Under the pieces are notes generated by a model, which worked only from the letters and a program-made list of their open reading frames with translations, was not told where the DNA came from and did not search any database. The position numbers were made by a program, and so were the translations under genes. 64,000 nt of DNA, taken from Gracilibacillus oryzae. GTDB lineage: Bacteria; Bacillota; Bacilli; Bacillales; Amphibacillaceae. Shown one piece after another: positions 27,995 to 34,824 of the stretch. The stretch lies in NCBI RefSeq assembly GCF_009498735.1, contig NZ_ML762435.1, forward strand, positions 42,202 through 106,201, given 5' to 3'. Every line of letters starts with the position of its first letter. Within the stretch, counting starts at the first letter, position 1.

Positions 27995-28864
27995 TCAACC
28001 TTTTTTTAAAAATTGATCTACTTCTTCTGCTGTCGGCATTCCTGATTGCGCTCCCAGTTTCTGAACGGATAACGCAGCTGCAGCATTAGCAAAGGTCAAT
28101 GCCTCACGCAATGAGGAGCCTTGCGCTAATTGTGCAGCAAGCGCACCATTAAATGTATCACCGGCACCTGTTGTATCAAGCACTTCTACTTGATGACCAG
28201 GGATATTTGTCTTTATACCCGCTTCAATAAATTCTACTCCTGCTTCACCTTTGGTTATCATCATTTTTTCTTCATATTCATCCCCAAAAAGTTGCGCTCT
28301 CTCTGACTCATTTGGAGTAATATAAGTTGCCTTCTCCCATGCTTCATCTGATAGTTGCATTGCTGGTGCAGGATTCACAATTACCGGAATATTATTTTCA
28401 GAACACATCGCCAGACAATACTCAATAGTTTCCTTAGGTATTTCGAATTGAATGACAACAATTTCGCTGTCAAGGATCTGTTCTTTATGCGTGGAAACAA
28501 AAGCAGGCGTAACATGTTCATTAGCCCCAGAAATAAAAATAATCCGGTTATCTTTTTCAGTTAGTATGATATTCGCAAGACCAGAGGATGTCTCGGGAAT
28601 GGTAGAAACAGAATCAACATTAATCTTTTCTTTTTGCAATACAGTTAGAAGTTCTTCGCCAAAGGCATCGTCACCAACACAGCCGATCATCTGAACATCC
28701 GCACCTAACCTGGCAGCAGCTACTGCCTGATTCGCACCTTTACCGCCTGGTTGTGTCTCAAACGTTGTGCCACGTACGGTTTCTCCCTTTTCGGGAAAAA
28801 TTTCTGTTGATGTTACCAGATCCATATTGATACTGCCAATTACCGTAATTTTTGGTTTTTTCAC
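27995..28864 (-). CDS. rbsK: Ribokinase
   Basis: A 289-residue PfkB-family sugar kinase. It shows the N-terminal GSINMDLVTSTE, the substrate motif TQPGGKGANQAVAAARLGADV and the anion-hole/catalytic base DTTGAGDTFNGALAA. It lies 12 nt after the nucleoside hydrolase gene, so the pair would release ribose from nucleosides and phosphorylate it for the pentose phosphate pathway. This salvage fits the purine theme of the window. Confidence 0.93.
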   Translation of the reverse strand: MKKPKITVIGSINMDLVTSTEIFPEKGETVRGTTFETQPGGKGANQAVAAARLGADVQMIGCVGDDAFGEELLTVLQKEKINVDSVSTIPETSSGLANIILTEKDNRIIFISGANEHVTPAFVSTHKEQILDSEIVVIQFEIPKETIEYCLAMCSENNIPVIVNPAPAMQLSDEAWEKATYITPNESERAQLFGDEYEEKMMITKGEAGVEFIEAGIKTNIPGHQVEVLDTTGAGDTFNGALAAQLAQGSSLREALTFANAAAALSVQKLGAQSGMPTAEEVDQFLKKG

Positions 28865-28876
28865 AATCCCACCACC

Positions 28877-29806
28877 TTAATTTCCATAAGAAGCAATTGC
28901 ATTTTTAAATAATGACCAGAATCTATTTTCATCAAGACCTGTTGCTACACAGACATTCGGCTCTTTTCCTGTCACTCTGTCACGATCAATCACCGTCATC
29001 CCATAGGTATGTTCTCCTTTGGTTTCTATGTCGATATGAAGATGTTCGAAAGAAAAAATGGCAGGATCCATTAAGTGGGCAACGGTACAAGCATCATGAA
29101 CAGGCCCGCCATTAAAATCAAAATGATCTTTATATGCTTTGATGAAAAATATAAACAGCTCTGCAATAAAATCAGCTACAGGATGATCCATTTCTTTTAG
29201 TTCTGTAACGGTTTTATCTGTTGCTAATACTTGATGAGTGATATCCAGACCAAACATGCGGACAGGCACACCACTCTCAAAAACTACCTTTGCTGCTTCA
29301 GCGTCAACATAAATATTAAACTCTGCTGCAGGCGTCCAGTTCCCATAAGATCCCCCGCCCATCAACACAATCTCTTCAATGTTATCTTTTATTTTTGGTT
29401 CTTTTATTAATGCAAGCGCAATGTTTGTTAATGGGCCTGTCAGGACAAGTGTCAGCTTCTCATTTGCTGTTAACAGTTTATCAATAATAAGGTCAACTGC
29501 ATGTTGATTGATAGCTTTTCTCTCAGGTGTTGCAGGCAAATTTGGTCCGTCTAATCCGGATTCTCCATGAATTTCTTCCGCTATCTCAGGTTGTTTCACG
29601 AGAGGCCGAACTGCCCCTTGCGCAACAGGGACATCTAATCCAATAATATCGCAGACTTTTAATGCGTTTAATGTGTTCTTTTCCACCTCAACATTTCCAG
29701 CTACTGTGGTGATCGCTTCGATTGTGAGCGGACTGATTGCAGATGCTGCCAGAATGATGGCAACTGCATCATCATGCCCGGGATCACAGTCCAGAATGAT
29801 TTTCAT
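28877..29806 (-). CDS. Ribonucleoside hydrolase (IUNH family)
   Basis: A 309-residue nucleoside hydrolase. The calcium site DCDPGHDDAVAIILA is at the N-terminus; further ligands sit in LTGPLTNIALAL and in the GGPVHDACTVAHLMDP region, which carries the active-site His. It cleaves nucleosides to base plus ribose. It is the first gene of a three-gene operon with ribokinase and ung and has a GAGGAGG ribosome site. Substrate range (purine or pyrimidine) cannot be told. Confidence 0.93.
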   Translation of the reverse strand: MKIILDCDPGHDDAVAIILAASAISPLTIEAITTVAGNVEVEKNTLNALKVCDIIGLDVPVAQGAVRPLVKQPEIAEEIHGESGLDGPNLPATPERKAINQHAVDLIIDKLLTANEKLTLVLTGPLTNIALALIKEPKIKDNIEEIVLMGGGSYGNWTPAAEFNIYVDAEAAKVVFESGVPVRMFGLDITHQVLATDKTVTELKEMDHPVADFIAELFIFFIKAYKDHFDFNGGPVHDACTVAHLMDPAIFSFEHLHIDIETKGEHTYGMTVIDRDRVTGKEPNVCVATGLDENRFWSLFKNAIASYGN

Positions 29807-29846
29807 AATGGTGTCCTCCTCTTTTTCTATTATTTTAACATAGAAA

Positions 29847-29873
29847 AAAAGCGAAGAAATAATCTCCGCTTTT
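29847..29873 (-). terminator. Terminator of the yodB-like gene
   Basis: AAAAGCG (29847-29853) and CGCTTTT (29867-29873) pair; on the minus strand the 3' arm runs into TTTTTTTC. It lies between the regulator gene and the nucleoside hydrolase operon. Confidence 0.75.
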
Positions 29874-29884
29874 CACTGTACTAG

Positions 29885-30211
29885 CTATTTAGCTGATGAC
29901 TCTCCATCCATCCAGCCTTCCGCCCATTGTTGAATACTCTTAATTACAGGTTCTAATGCGCGGCCTTTCTCTGTCAAACTGTACTCTATTCTTACAGGGG
30001 TTTCATTATAAACCTCTCGTTTCACTATTCCGGACTTTTCCAGGTCTTTTAAACGTTCAGACAAAACTCTTCCGCTGATCCCAATTACTGACTCTATAGT
30101 AGAGAAGCGCTGTGCTCCTTCTAATAACTGAAAAATAATTAAACCAGTCCACCGTTTATTTAATATATCTAAAGCTGATTCAAATCTTGGGCATATCGTC
30201 TTATCGCTCAT
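29885..30211 (-). CDS. HxlR/DUF24-family redox regulator, YodB/CatR-like
   Basis: A 108-residue winged-helix regulator. From ATG 30211 (AGAGGTG 6 nt upstream) the chain begins SDKTICPRFESALDIL, placing its only N-terminal Cys at residue 7, equivalent to Cys6 of B. subtilis YodB. The following NKRWTGLIIFQLLEG, GISGRVLSERLKDLEKSGIV and NETPVRIEYSLTEKGRAL also parallel YodB. YodB and CatR sense quinones and diamide through that Cys and repress azoreductase and catDE genes. The gene is divergent from yceI, and both it and a CatE-like gene at the window start share a paired operator, so I infer one regulon. Confidence 0.88.
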   Translation of the reverse strand: MSDKTICPRFESALDILNKRWTGLIIFQLLEGAQRFSTIESVIGISGRVLSERLKDLEKSGIVKREVYNETPVRIEYSLTEKGRALEPVIKSIQQWAEGWMDGESSAK

Positions 30212-30270
30212 CACTTTCACCTCTTTGTATACATTATAGCAGAAATTTTTACAGAAATAAAATAACTAAT

Positions 30271-30319
30271 TTACTTGACGTAACTAAATAATTTTTGTAC
30301 ACTTAGTTACATAAAGTAA
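30271..30319 (+). promoter_or_regulatory. yceI promoter with paired YodB-like operator
   Basis: TTGACG (30275-30280), 17 nt, TACACT (30298-30303) is the plus-strand promoter. TTACTTGACGTAACTAA (30271-30287, plus) and TTACTTTATGTAACTAA (30319-30303, minus) are two 17-bp units in inverted orientation, 32 bp apart start to start. One covers the -35 and the other begins on the last base of the -10. The geometry is base-for-base the same as at 234-282. Confidence 0.75.
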
Positions 30320-30349
30320 GTTATTTATTTTTTGGGAGGAATATTAATT

Positions 30350-30880
30350 ATGGCAAACGCAAAATTAGATAAAGTACACAGTGCATTGAATTTTCAAGTA
30401 AAACATATGATGGTTTCTAAAGCTAAAGGAGAATTCCAAGATTTCGATGTAGATTTCAATGGAGATTTCGACAGCCTGGAAAATGCTGATGTAACAGTAA
30501 CAATAAAAGTAGCATCTATTGAAACAAACAACCCAGACCGTAATGGTCACTTGTTATCAGGAGACTTCTTTGATGCAGAAAATCATCCAAACATCACTTT
30601 CCAAAGCAAGTCTGTGAAAAAAGTCAGCGATTCTGAATTTGAAGTAACTGGCGATCTGACAATTAAAGGTGAAACAAACGAAGAAACATTCAACGTTGAA
30701 TATAACGGGAAAGCGAAAGACCCAATGAGCGGAAACATCGTAGCAGGTGTTGATGTGGAAGGTAAAATCAACCGTGAAGAGTATGGTTTAACTTGGAATG
30801 CTGCTCTTGAAACTGGCGGAGTACTTATCGGGAAAGATATTAAACTAAGTGGTTCGTTTGAATTTGCTATTGAAGATTAA
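30350..30880 (+). CDS. YceI family protein
   Basis: A 176-residue lipocalin-like beta-barrel protein of the YceI family, which binds polyisoprenoids such as quinone precursors in other bacteria. The opening KLDKVHSALNFQVKHMMVSKAKGEF, then TNNPDRNGHLLSGDFFDAENHPNITFQS and the C-terminal IGKDIKLSGSFEFA are typical. There is no signal peptide, so it is cytoplasmic. The start is ATG 30350 with GGGAGGA 9 nt upstream. Control by a quinone-type sensor, suggested by the operator, would suit a quinone-binding protein. Confidence 0.93.
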   Translation: MANAKLDKVHSALNFQVKHMMVSKAKGEFQDFDVDFNGDFDSLENADVTVTIKVASIETNNPDRNGHLLSGDFFDAENHPNITFQSKSVKKVSDSEFEVTGDLTIKGETNEETFNVEYNGKAKDPMSGNIVAGVDVEGKINREEYGLTWNAALETGGVLIGKDIKLSGSFEFAIED

Positions 30881-30889
30881 TATAGTATA

Positions 30890-30914
30890 AGCCAACGCAA
30901 TGAGTGCGTTGGCT
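30890..30914 (+). terminator. Terminator of yceI
   Basis: AGCCAACGCA (30890-30899) and TGCGTTGGCT (30905-30914), then TTTTT. It lies directly before the convergent LacI-type gene and may serve both. Confidence 0.88.
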
Positions 30915-30917
30915 TTT

Positions 30918-31883
30918 TTACACTGTTTTTCTTTCAATTAATGTGACTTCCAGTTCTTCATGTCTGATAGGATATTTCCCAATCGCTTGCAAAAATAATT
31001 TCTCGCCCATTTGAACAAGCGGGACTTCAAATGTGGTAATATCCAGCATTTTAGCACTTGGCTGATTATCAAATGCTATGATTGCTAACTCATCAGGAAC
31101 GTTAATCCCCACTTTTTCACCGGCTGTTAATATACCTGCAGCCACCCCATCGCTTGTAACCAAAAGTGCTGTCGGAGGATTTTTCATAGAAACAATCTTA
31201 CTTACAATCTCATGGCCATCTTCAAAGAAGAAATTATCTGTGAACACATAACTGCTGTCATATGATAACTCCTTCTCTTCAAGAAATTCCTTGTATGCTT
31301 TTTTTCGATAATAAGAATTAGCACCAGATTCCCTTCCGGTACAATAGCCAATTTTACGATGACCGTGATTGTATAAATATTGTAAGGCACGAAAGATAAC
31401 CTGATAATGATCTAAATACACGGAAGAAATCAATTGATTATTTGTTGCATTTTCACAAACAACAATTTCCCCATATGGTACATAGGCCTCCACTTCTTGC
31501 ATTTCAGCAATTCTTGAAGTAATAATCAATCCATCTATTTGTTTATGCTTTAACATATTCAGTGCTTCTTGTTCGCGTTCTTTTTCATAATTCGTTTGGA
31601 TTAACACAAAATGAAAATGGTGTTTAACTGCTTGGTTTGCAATTCCTTCAATAAGTAAACCAAAAAAAGGATTGGTAGCAAATGGCACAACGACTCCGAT
31701 CATTTGTGATTTCCCTTTACTTAACTGAACCGCCTTCATATTTATTTGATAATTCGTCTTCTTCATAACTTCTAAAACGTGATTCCTTTTCTCCTCACTT
31801 ACATAAGGATGGTTATTGATAACTCTAGACACTGTTGTAACAGAAACACCTGCCATTTTTGCTATATCACGAATGTTTGTCAT
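30918..31883 (-). CDS. LacI-family transcriptional regulator
   Basis: A 321-residue regulator. The helix-turn-helix and hinge are at the N-terminus: TNIRDIAKMAGVSVTTVSRV, then SEEKRNHVLEVMKKTNYQ. A periplasmic-binding-like effector domain follows (IGVVVPFATNPFFGLLIEGI, DGLIITSRI, LLVTSDGVAAGIL, IAFDNQPSAKML). I choose ATG 31883 because family members begin just before this helix; the frame is open to 31931 but without a ribosome site. Its targets are unknown; no sugar operon is adjacent. Confidence 0.9.
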   Translation of the reverse strand: MTNIRDIAKMAGVSVTTVSRVINNHPYVSEEKRNHVLEVMKKTNYQINMKAVQLSKGKSQMIGVVVPFATNPFFGLLIEGIANQAVKHHFHFVLIQTNYEKEREQEALNMLKHKQIDGLIITSRIAEMQEVEAYVPYGEIVVCENATNNQLISSVYLDHYQVIFRALQYLYNHGHRKIGYCTGRESGANSYYRKKAYKEFLEEKELSYDSSYVFTDNFFFEDGHEIVSKIVSMKNPPTALLVTSDGVAAGILTAGEKVGINVPDELAIIAFDNQPSAKMLDITTFEVPLVQMGEKLFLQAIGKYPIRHEELEVTLIERKTV

Positions 31884-31963
31884 TTTTTCACCTAAATTCA
31901 GAAAGAGTTCTTGCTCTGAAACGCGTTCCATGCTCTATGATTCACTCAAAGGGGGCATTTCTT

Positions 31964-32089
31964 ATGGATATAGTAATCGGAATCGTTGTCTGGTTGTTCA
32001 TGTGCAGTAGTATTCTATATTTTAGTAAGCTGGCTTCTAAGGAAAAAGAACCGCATAAGGTCGAAAGTTATGTTGATTTTTTGAAATAG
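31964..32089 (+). CDS. Small single-pass membrane protein, 41 residues
   Basis: ATG 31964 has AAAGGGGGC about 8 nt upstream. The chain is one hydrophobic helix (IVIGIVVWLFMCSSILYF) followed by a charged tail with KLASKEKEP and ending SYVDFLK. I do not recognise a family. The good ribosome site, typical topology and an inverted repeat after the stop (AGAATCG 32099-32105 / CGATTCT 32119-32125) support a real gene, divergent from the LacI gene. Confidence 0.6.
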   Translation: MDIVIGIVVWLFMCSSILYFSKLASKEKEPHKVESYVDFLK

Positions 32090-32109
32090 CAGGATGAAGA
32101 ATCGTTCCA

Positions 32110-32871
32110 TTAAGTGAGCGATTCTCTGTTTCTGCCTTTGATATGTTTCAGCATTGCGACAATAAGAAAACTGACGATGACAAGCAGCAGCCATGAACTA
32201 ATTTTGCTGAAATGAACAAGCTGCCATGTATCAGATTGATTCGGATATTGCCACGCTCCAAAGAATGTTGCGATATTTTCCGCAATCCAGATAAAAAAGC
32301 CGATTAGCAGAAAGGAAAGGACAACAGGCATTTGATAGATTTTTTCGTTAACCTTATAGTAAACAATTGTCCGAATAAATAAAAGAACTGTCGCAGCTTT
32401 TAATACCCAGCGGAAATCATAAATAAAATGATGGGTAAAAAAATTAAAATAAATGGCCGCACTTAATATCGCTACAGACCATGTCGGCGGCCAGTGTGCC
32501 AGCTTCACATCCATCCTCCGCCAAGCCTGACAGAGGTAGCTTGCAACACTTGCATACATAAAGCCGCTATATAACGGAACACCAAACACTTTACTCCATG
32601 CTTCTTCCGGATAGCTCCATGAACCCATATGTACTTTGTAAATCTCTAACGCTAAGCCAATCACGTGAAAAACACAGATTACTTTGAGTTCGTCCAACGT
32701 TTCCAGTTTGGTGATTAACATAATGACTTGTGTAATGATACACACAAGCAGGATCCAGTCATAGCGATTAGTTAGTTCAATCATTTGTGTGATTGCCAAT
32801 GTTGAGAAAATTACAACAGCAAACAGACATGACTTCGCCTGTTCGACCCCAAATGTCCAGAGCTGCTTCAT
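32110..32871 (-). CDS. DUF817 family membrane protein
   Basis: A 253-residue integral membrane protein with about eight hydrophobic segments. The family-typical core includes KVHMGSWSYPEEAWSKVFGVPLYSGFMYASV with SYLCQAWRR, and further on FFGAWQYPNQSDTWQLVHFSKISSW. The function is unknown. It follows the NTF2-like gene by 1 nt, so the two form an operon. Confidence 0.9.
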   Translation of the reverse strand: MKQLWTFGVEQAKSCLFAVVIFSTLAITQMIELTNRYDWILLVCIITQVIMLITKLETLDELKVICVFHVIGLALEIYKVHMGSWSYPEEAWSKVFGVPLYSGFMYASVASYLCQAWRRMDVKLAHWPPTWSVAILSAAIYFNFFTHHFIYDFRWVLKAATVLLFIRTIVYYKVNEKIYQMPVVLSFLLIGFFIWIAENIATFFGAWQYPNQSDTWQLVHFSKISSWLLLVIVSFLIVAMLKHIKGRNRESLT

Positions 32872-32872
32872 C

Positions 32873-33232
32873 TTATACCTCTAAAACATAGCTAATAATC
32901 TCTTTTATTTTCCCATCTTTATGCTTGTTAAGACGATAAATATCACAAAAGCTGTAGTGACGCTGTTCGCCATCACGATTAGTAGAATGGATGAGTCCAT
33001 TTACTGCCGCTTCTTTCCCATGGGTAATCATATGCTCAATTTCCAGCTCAAACTTGTTATCATTTTCCATTCCTGCTAACGCCTCTTTCAGTGCGTCTAT
33101 TCCTTTGATCGTATCTGTCCCGACCATTCTCCAAACAATATCATCCGTCACACTTGCTAAAATTATATCGGTAGTTCCTTTTACAAATGCTTCATTAAAT
33201 TCTCGAAATAAGATTTGATTCTGTGATTCCAT
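32873..33232 (-). CDS. SnoaL/NTF2-like protein
   Basis: A 119-residue NTF2-fold protein with an N-terminal helix pair (FREFNEAFVKGTTDIILASV), the DDIVWRMVGTDTIKGIDALKEAL segment and C-terminal strands (HYSFCDIYRLN, IKEIISYVLEV). Such proteins can be small hydrolases, isomerases or ligand binders; no catalytic set can be assigned. The start is ATG 33232 because AAGGAG lies 8 nt upstream; a GTG at 33241 would overlap that site. Confidence 0.85.
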   Translation of the reverse strand: MESQNQILFREFNEAFVKGTTDIILASVTDDIVWRMVGTDTIKGIDALKEALAGMENDNKFELEIEHMITHGKEAAVNGLIHSTNRDGEQRHYSFCDIYRLNKHKDGKIKEIISYVLEV

Positions 33233-33314
33233 TTTTCCCACTCCTTTTTTTGCTTTCAGTATATCATATCATTTTCCTATGTTATAATATGGGAAAAAGA
33301 TTGGAGAGATATTG

Positions 33315-34253
33315 TTGATTTTAAAACCTCCCGCTAAAACTCCCCACCTGTCTTATTTAGAAGCATTGCAAGACCGCATCCTCCATCCCGATCCCGACCT
33401 GAGTGAAGCATACGGCAGAGAACTTGCTGGTTTTCTCGGAGAATCAAGCCTGCCTTATTACATCGATCTCACTTCCCTTCCTTCCCATTATGATCTCTAT
33501 GGATTAAGACTTAAACATCAGGAGAATTTTTTTCAAATAGACAGTTTACTTTTATTCCGGAATTTTCTGTTAATTCTGGAAGCGAAGCATCTGAAAGGAA
33601 AATTGCTGGTTAATGATGCTGATCAATTAGTTCAAATGAAAGATTCAGATCAGGAAAATGTGTATGATCATCCTTTGCTGCAAGCAGAATTACAAAAACA
33701 GCAACTGACCTCTTTATTGAAGCAATTAGGTTACCCGCCTATTCCAATTCACACATTAGCCTCCTTCACCCACAAAAAAGCACACCTGACCTTCAAACAT
33801 CAGGATATGATCCCTTCACAACAAATACCATTTCGCTTAAAGCAAATTTCCGGGCAGTACCGAGATTCAGTCATGTCCATGGATCAACTGCTCGGTTTAG
33901 GGAAACAGCTGATATCTTTGCATCGAGAGAGAAAATATGAATATGTTAAAGACTATCGGACGATTAGGAGAGGGGTGTTTTGTGGGAAGTGTAAGGCTGT
34001 TGTAATGAAGAGAATCTATGGGTCGTGGATTTGTCCTAAATGCAGAGAAAAAGATCCATTAGCCCATATACCAGCATTAATTGATTTCTATTATTTATTT
34101 GGCAGTAAAGTTAATAACAAGTCAGCTAGATGGTTCCTGAATGTGGATTCTGTATATACTTCCTATAGGATTTTAAACAGTCTCAACCTTCCAGCTAGCG
34201 GAAAAACGAAATTTAGAACTTATGATCTTAGTTCTTTAATCGAGAAAAGATAG
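33315..34253 (+). CDS. NERD-domain protein with zinc ribbon
   Basis: A 312-residue protein. The NERD (nuclease-related) domain occupies about residues 30-150: GRELAGFLGE, then DLTSLPSHYDLYGLRL, IDSLLLFRNFLLILEAKHLKG with the nuclease-like D...E-x-K. The C-terminal third has a zinc ribbon, CGKCKAVVMKR...WICPKC. This combination is common in bacilli; the function is unproven, with DNA binding or processing suspected. The start is one of two adjacent TTG codons (33312 or 33315); 33315 fits the GGAGAG site better. Confidence 0.85.
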   Translation: MILKPPAKTPHLSYLEALQDRILHPDPDLSEAYGRELAGFLGESSLPYYIDLTSLPSHYDLYGLRLKHQENFFQIDSLLLFRNFLLILEAKHLKGKLLVNDADQLVQMKDSDQENVYDHPLLQAELQKQQLTSLLKQLGYPPIPIHTLASFTHKKAHLTFKHQDMIPSQQIPFRLKQISGQYRDSVMSMDQLLGLGKQLISLHRERKYEYVKDYRTIRRGVFCGKCKAVVMKRIYGSWICPKCREKDPLAHIPALIDFYYLFGSKVNNKSARWFLNVDSVYTSYRILNSLNLPASGKTKFRTYDLSSLIEKR

Positions 34254-34280
34254 AAGCGGTTTGTGCTTCTATCTTTTTTT
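34249..34280 (+). terminator. Terminator of the NERD gene
   Basis: GATAGAAGC (34249-34257) and GCTTCTATC (34265-34273), followed by TTTTTTT. The stem overlaps the stop codon. Confidence 0.9.
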
Positions 34281-34293
34281 CAGTTCCTGATTT

Positions 34294-34656
34294 TTCTTGC
34301 GACTTTCCGCTTTCTTCTTGCGACTTTCCGCTCTCTTCTTGCGACTTTCCGCTTTCTTCTTGCGACTTCCCTGCTCCTTCTTGCGACTTCCGCTCTCTTC
34401 TTGCGACTTCCGCTCTCCTTCTTGCGACTTCCGCTCTCCTTCTTGCGACTTCTGCTCTCCTTCTTGCGACTTCCGCTCTCTTCTTGCGACTTTCCTGCTT
34501 CTTCTTGCGACTTCCGCTCTCTTCTTGCGACTTCCGCTCTCTTTTTGCGACTTTCCTGCTTCTTCTTGCGACTTCCGCTCTCCTTCTTGCGACTTCCGCT
34601 CTCCTTCTTGCGACTTCCGCTCTCCTTCTTGCGACTCCCGCTCTCTTCTTGCGACT
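34294..34656. repeat. 21-bp minisatellite, second locus
   Basis: Eighteen TTCTTGCGAC cores in tandem, with unit lengths of 21 bp (12 units) or 20 bp (5 units). Variants of the 3' half include TTTCCGCTTTC, TTCCGCTCTCC and TTTCCTGCTTC. The family is the same as at 1611-1914. Because 20- and 21-bp units are mixed, no frame encodes a continuous repeat, which argues that the array is non-coding. It lies between a terminator and the nrdD control region. Confidence 0.92.
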
Positions 34657-34739
34657 GCACCTTCTCCTTATCGGGACGCACCTGCCACTTCTTGCTACTT
34701 CCTACTTCATTCTATCCTTTCGCCTACTACATCTAATAA

Positions 34740-34784
34740 AAACTATATATAGTGATCAAAATCACATACAAACACAACATATTG
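34740..34784 (+). promoter_or_regulatory. NrdR box pair with Fnr-like site upstream of nrdDG
   Basis: Box 1 AAACTATATATAGTGA (34740-34755) and box 2, core CAACATATTG (34775-34784), resemble the NrdR consensus acaCwAtATaTwGtgt. Their cores are 32 bp apart, the three-turn spacing typical of NrdR pairs. Between them, AGTGATCAAAATCACA (34751-34766) matches the Bacillus Fnr/CRP-type palindrome TGTGA-N6-TCACA at nine of ten positions. Control by dATP-sensing NrdR and activation without oxygen would both fit a class III reductase. Binding is inferred, not shown. Confidence 0.65.
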
Positions 34785-34824
34785 ATTTAAACTCTATTCA
34801 TCACCAAAAAAGGAGAGTTACCAA

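Noticed and set aside
34263..34752. Several overlapping frames rich in Leu/Phe/Ser/Cys over the second minisatellite
   Set aside because: They arise because the repeat unit lacks stop codons in several frames; 20-bp units break any shared repeat protein and no start has a ribosome site.
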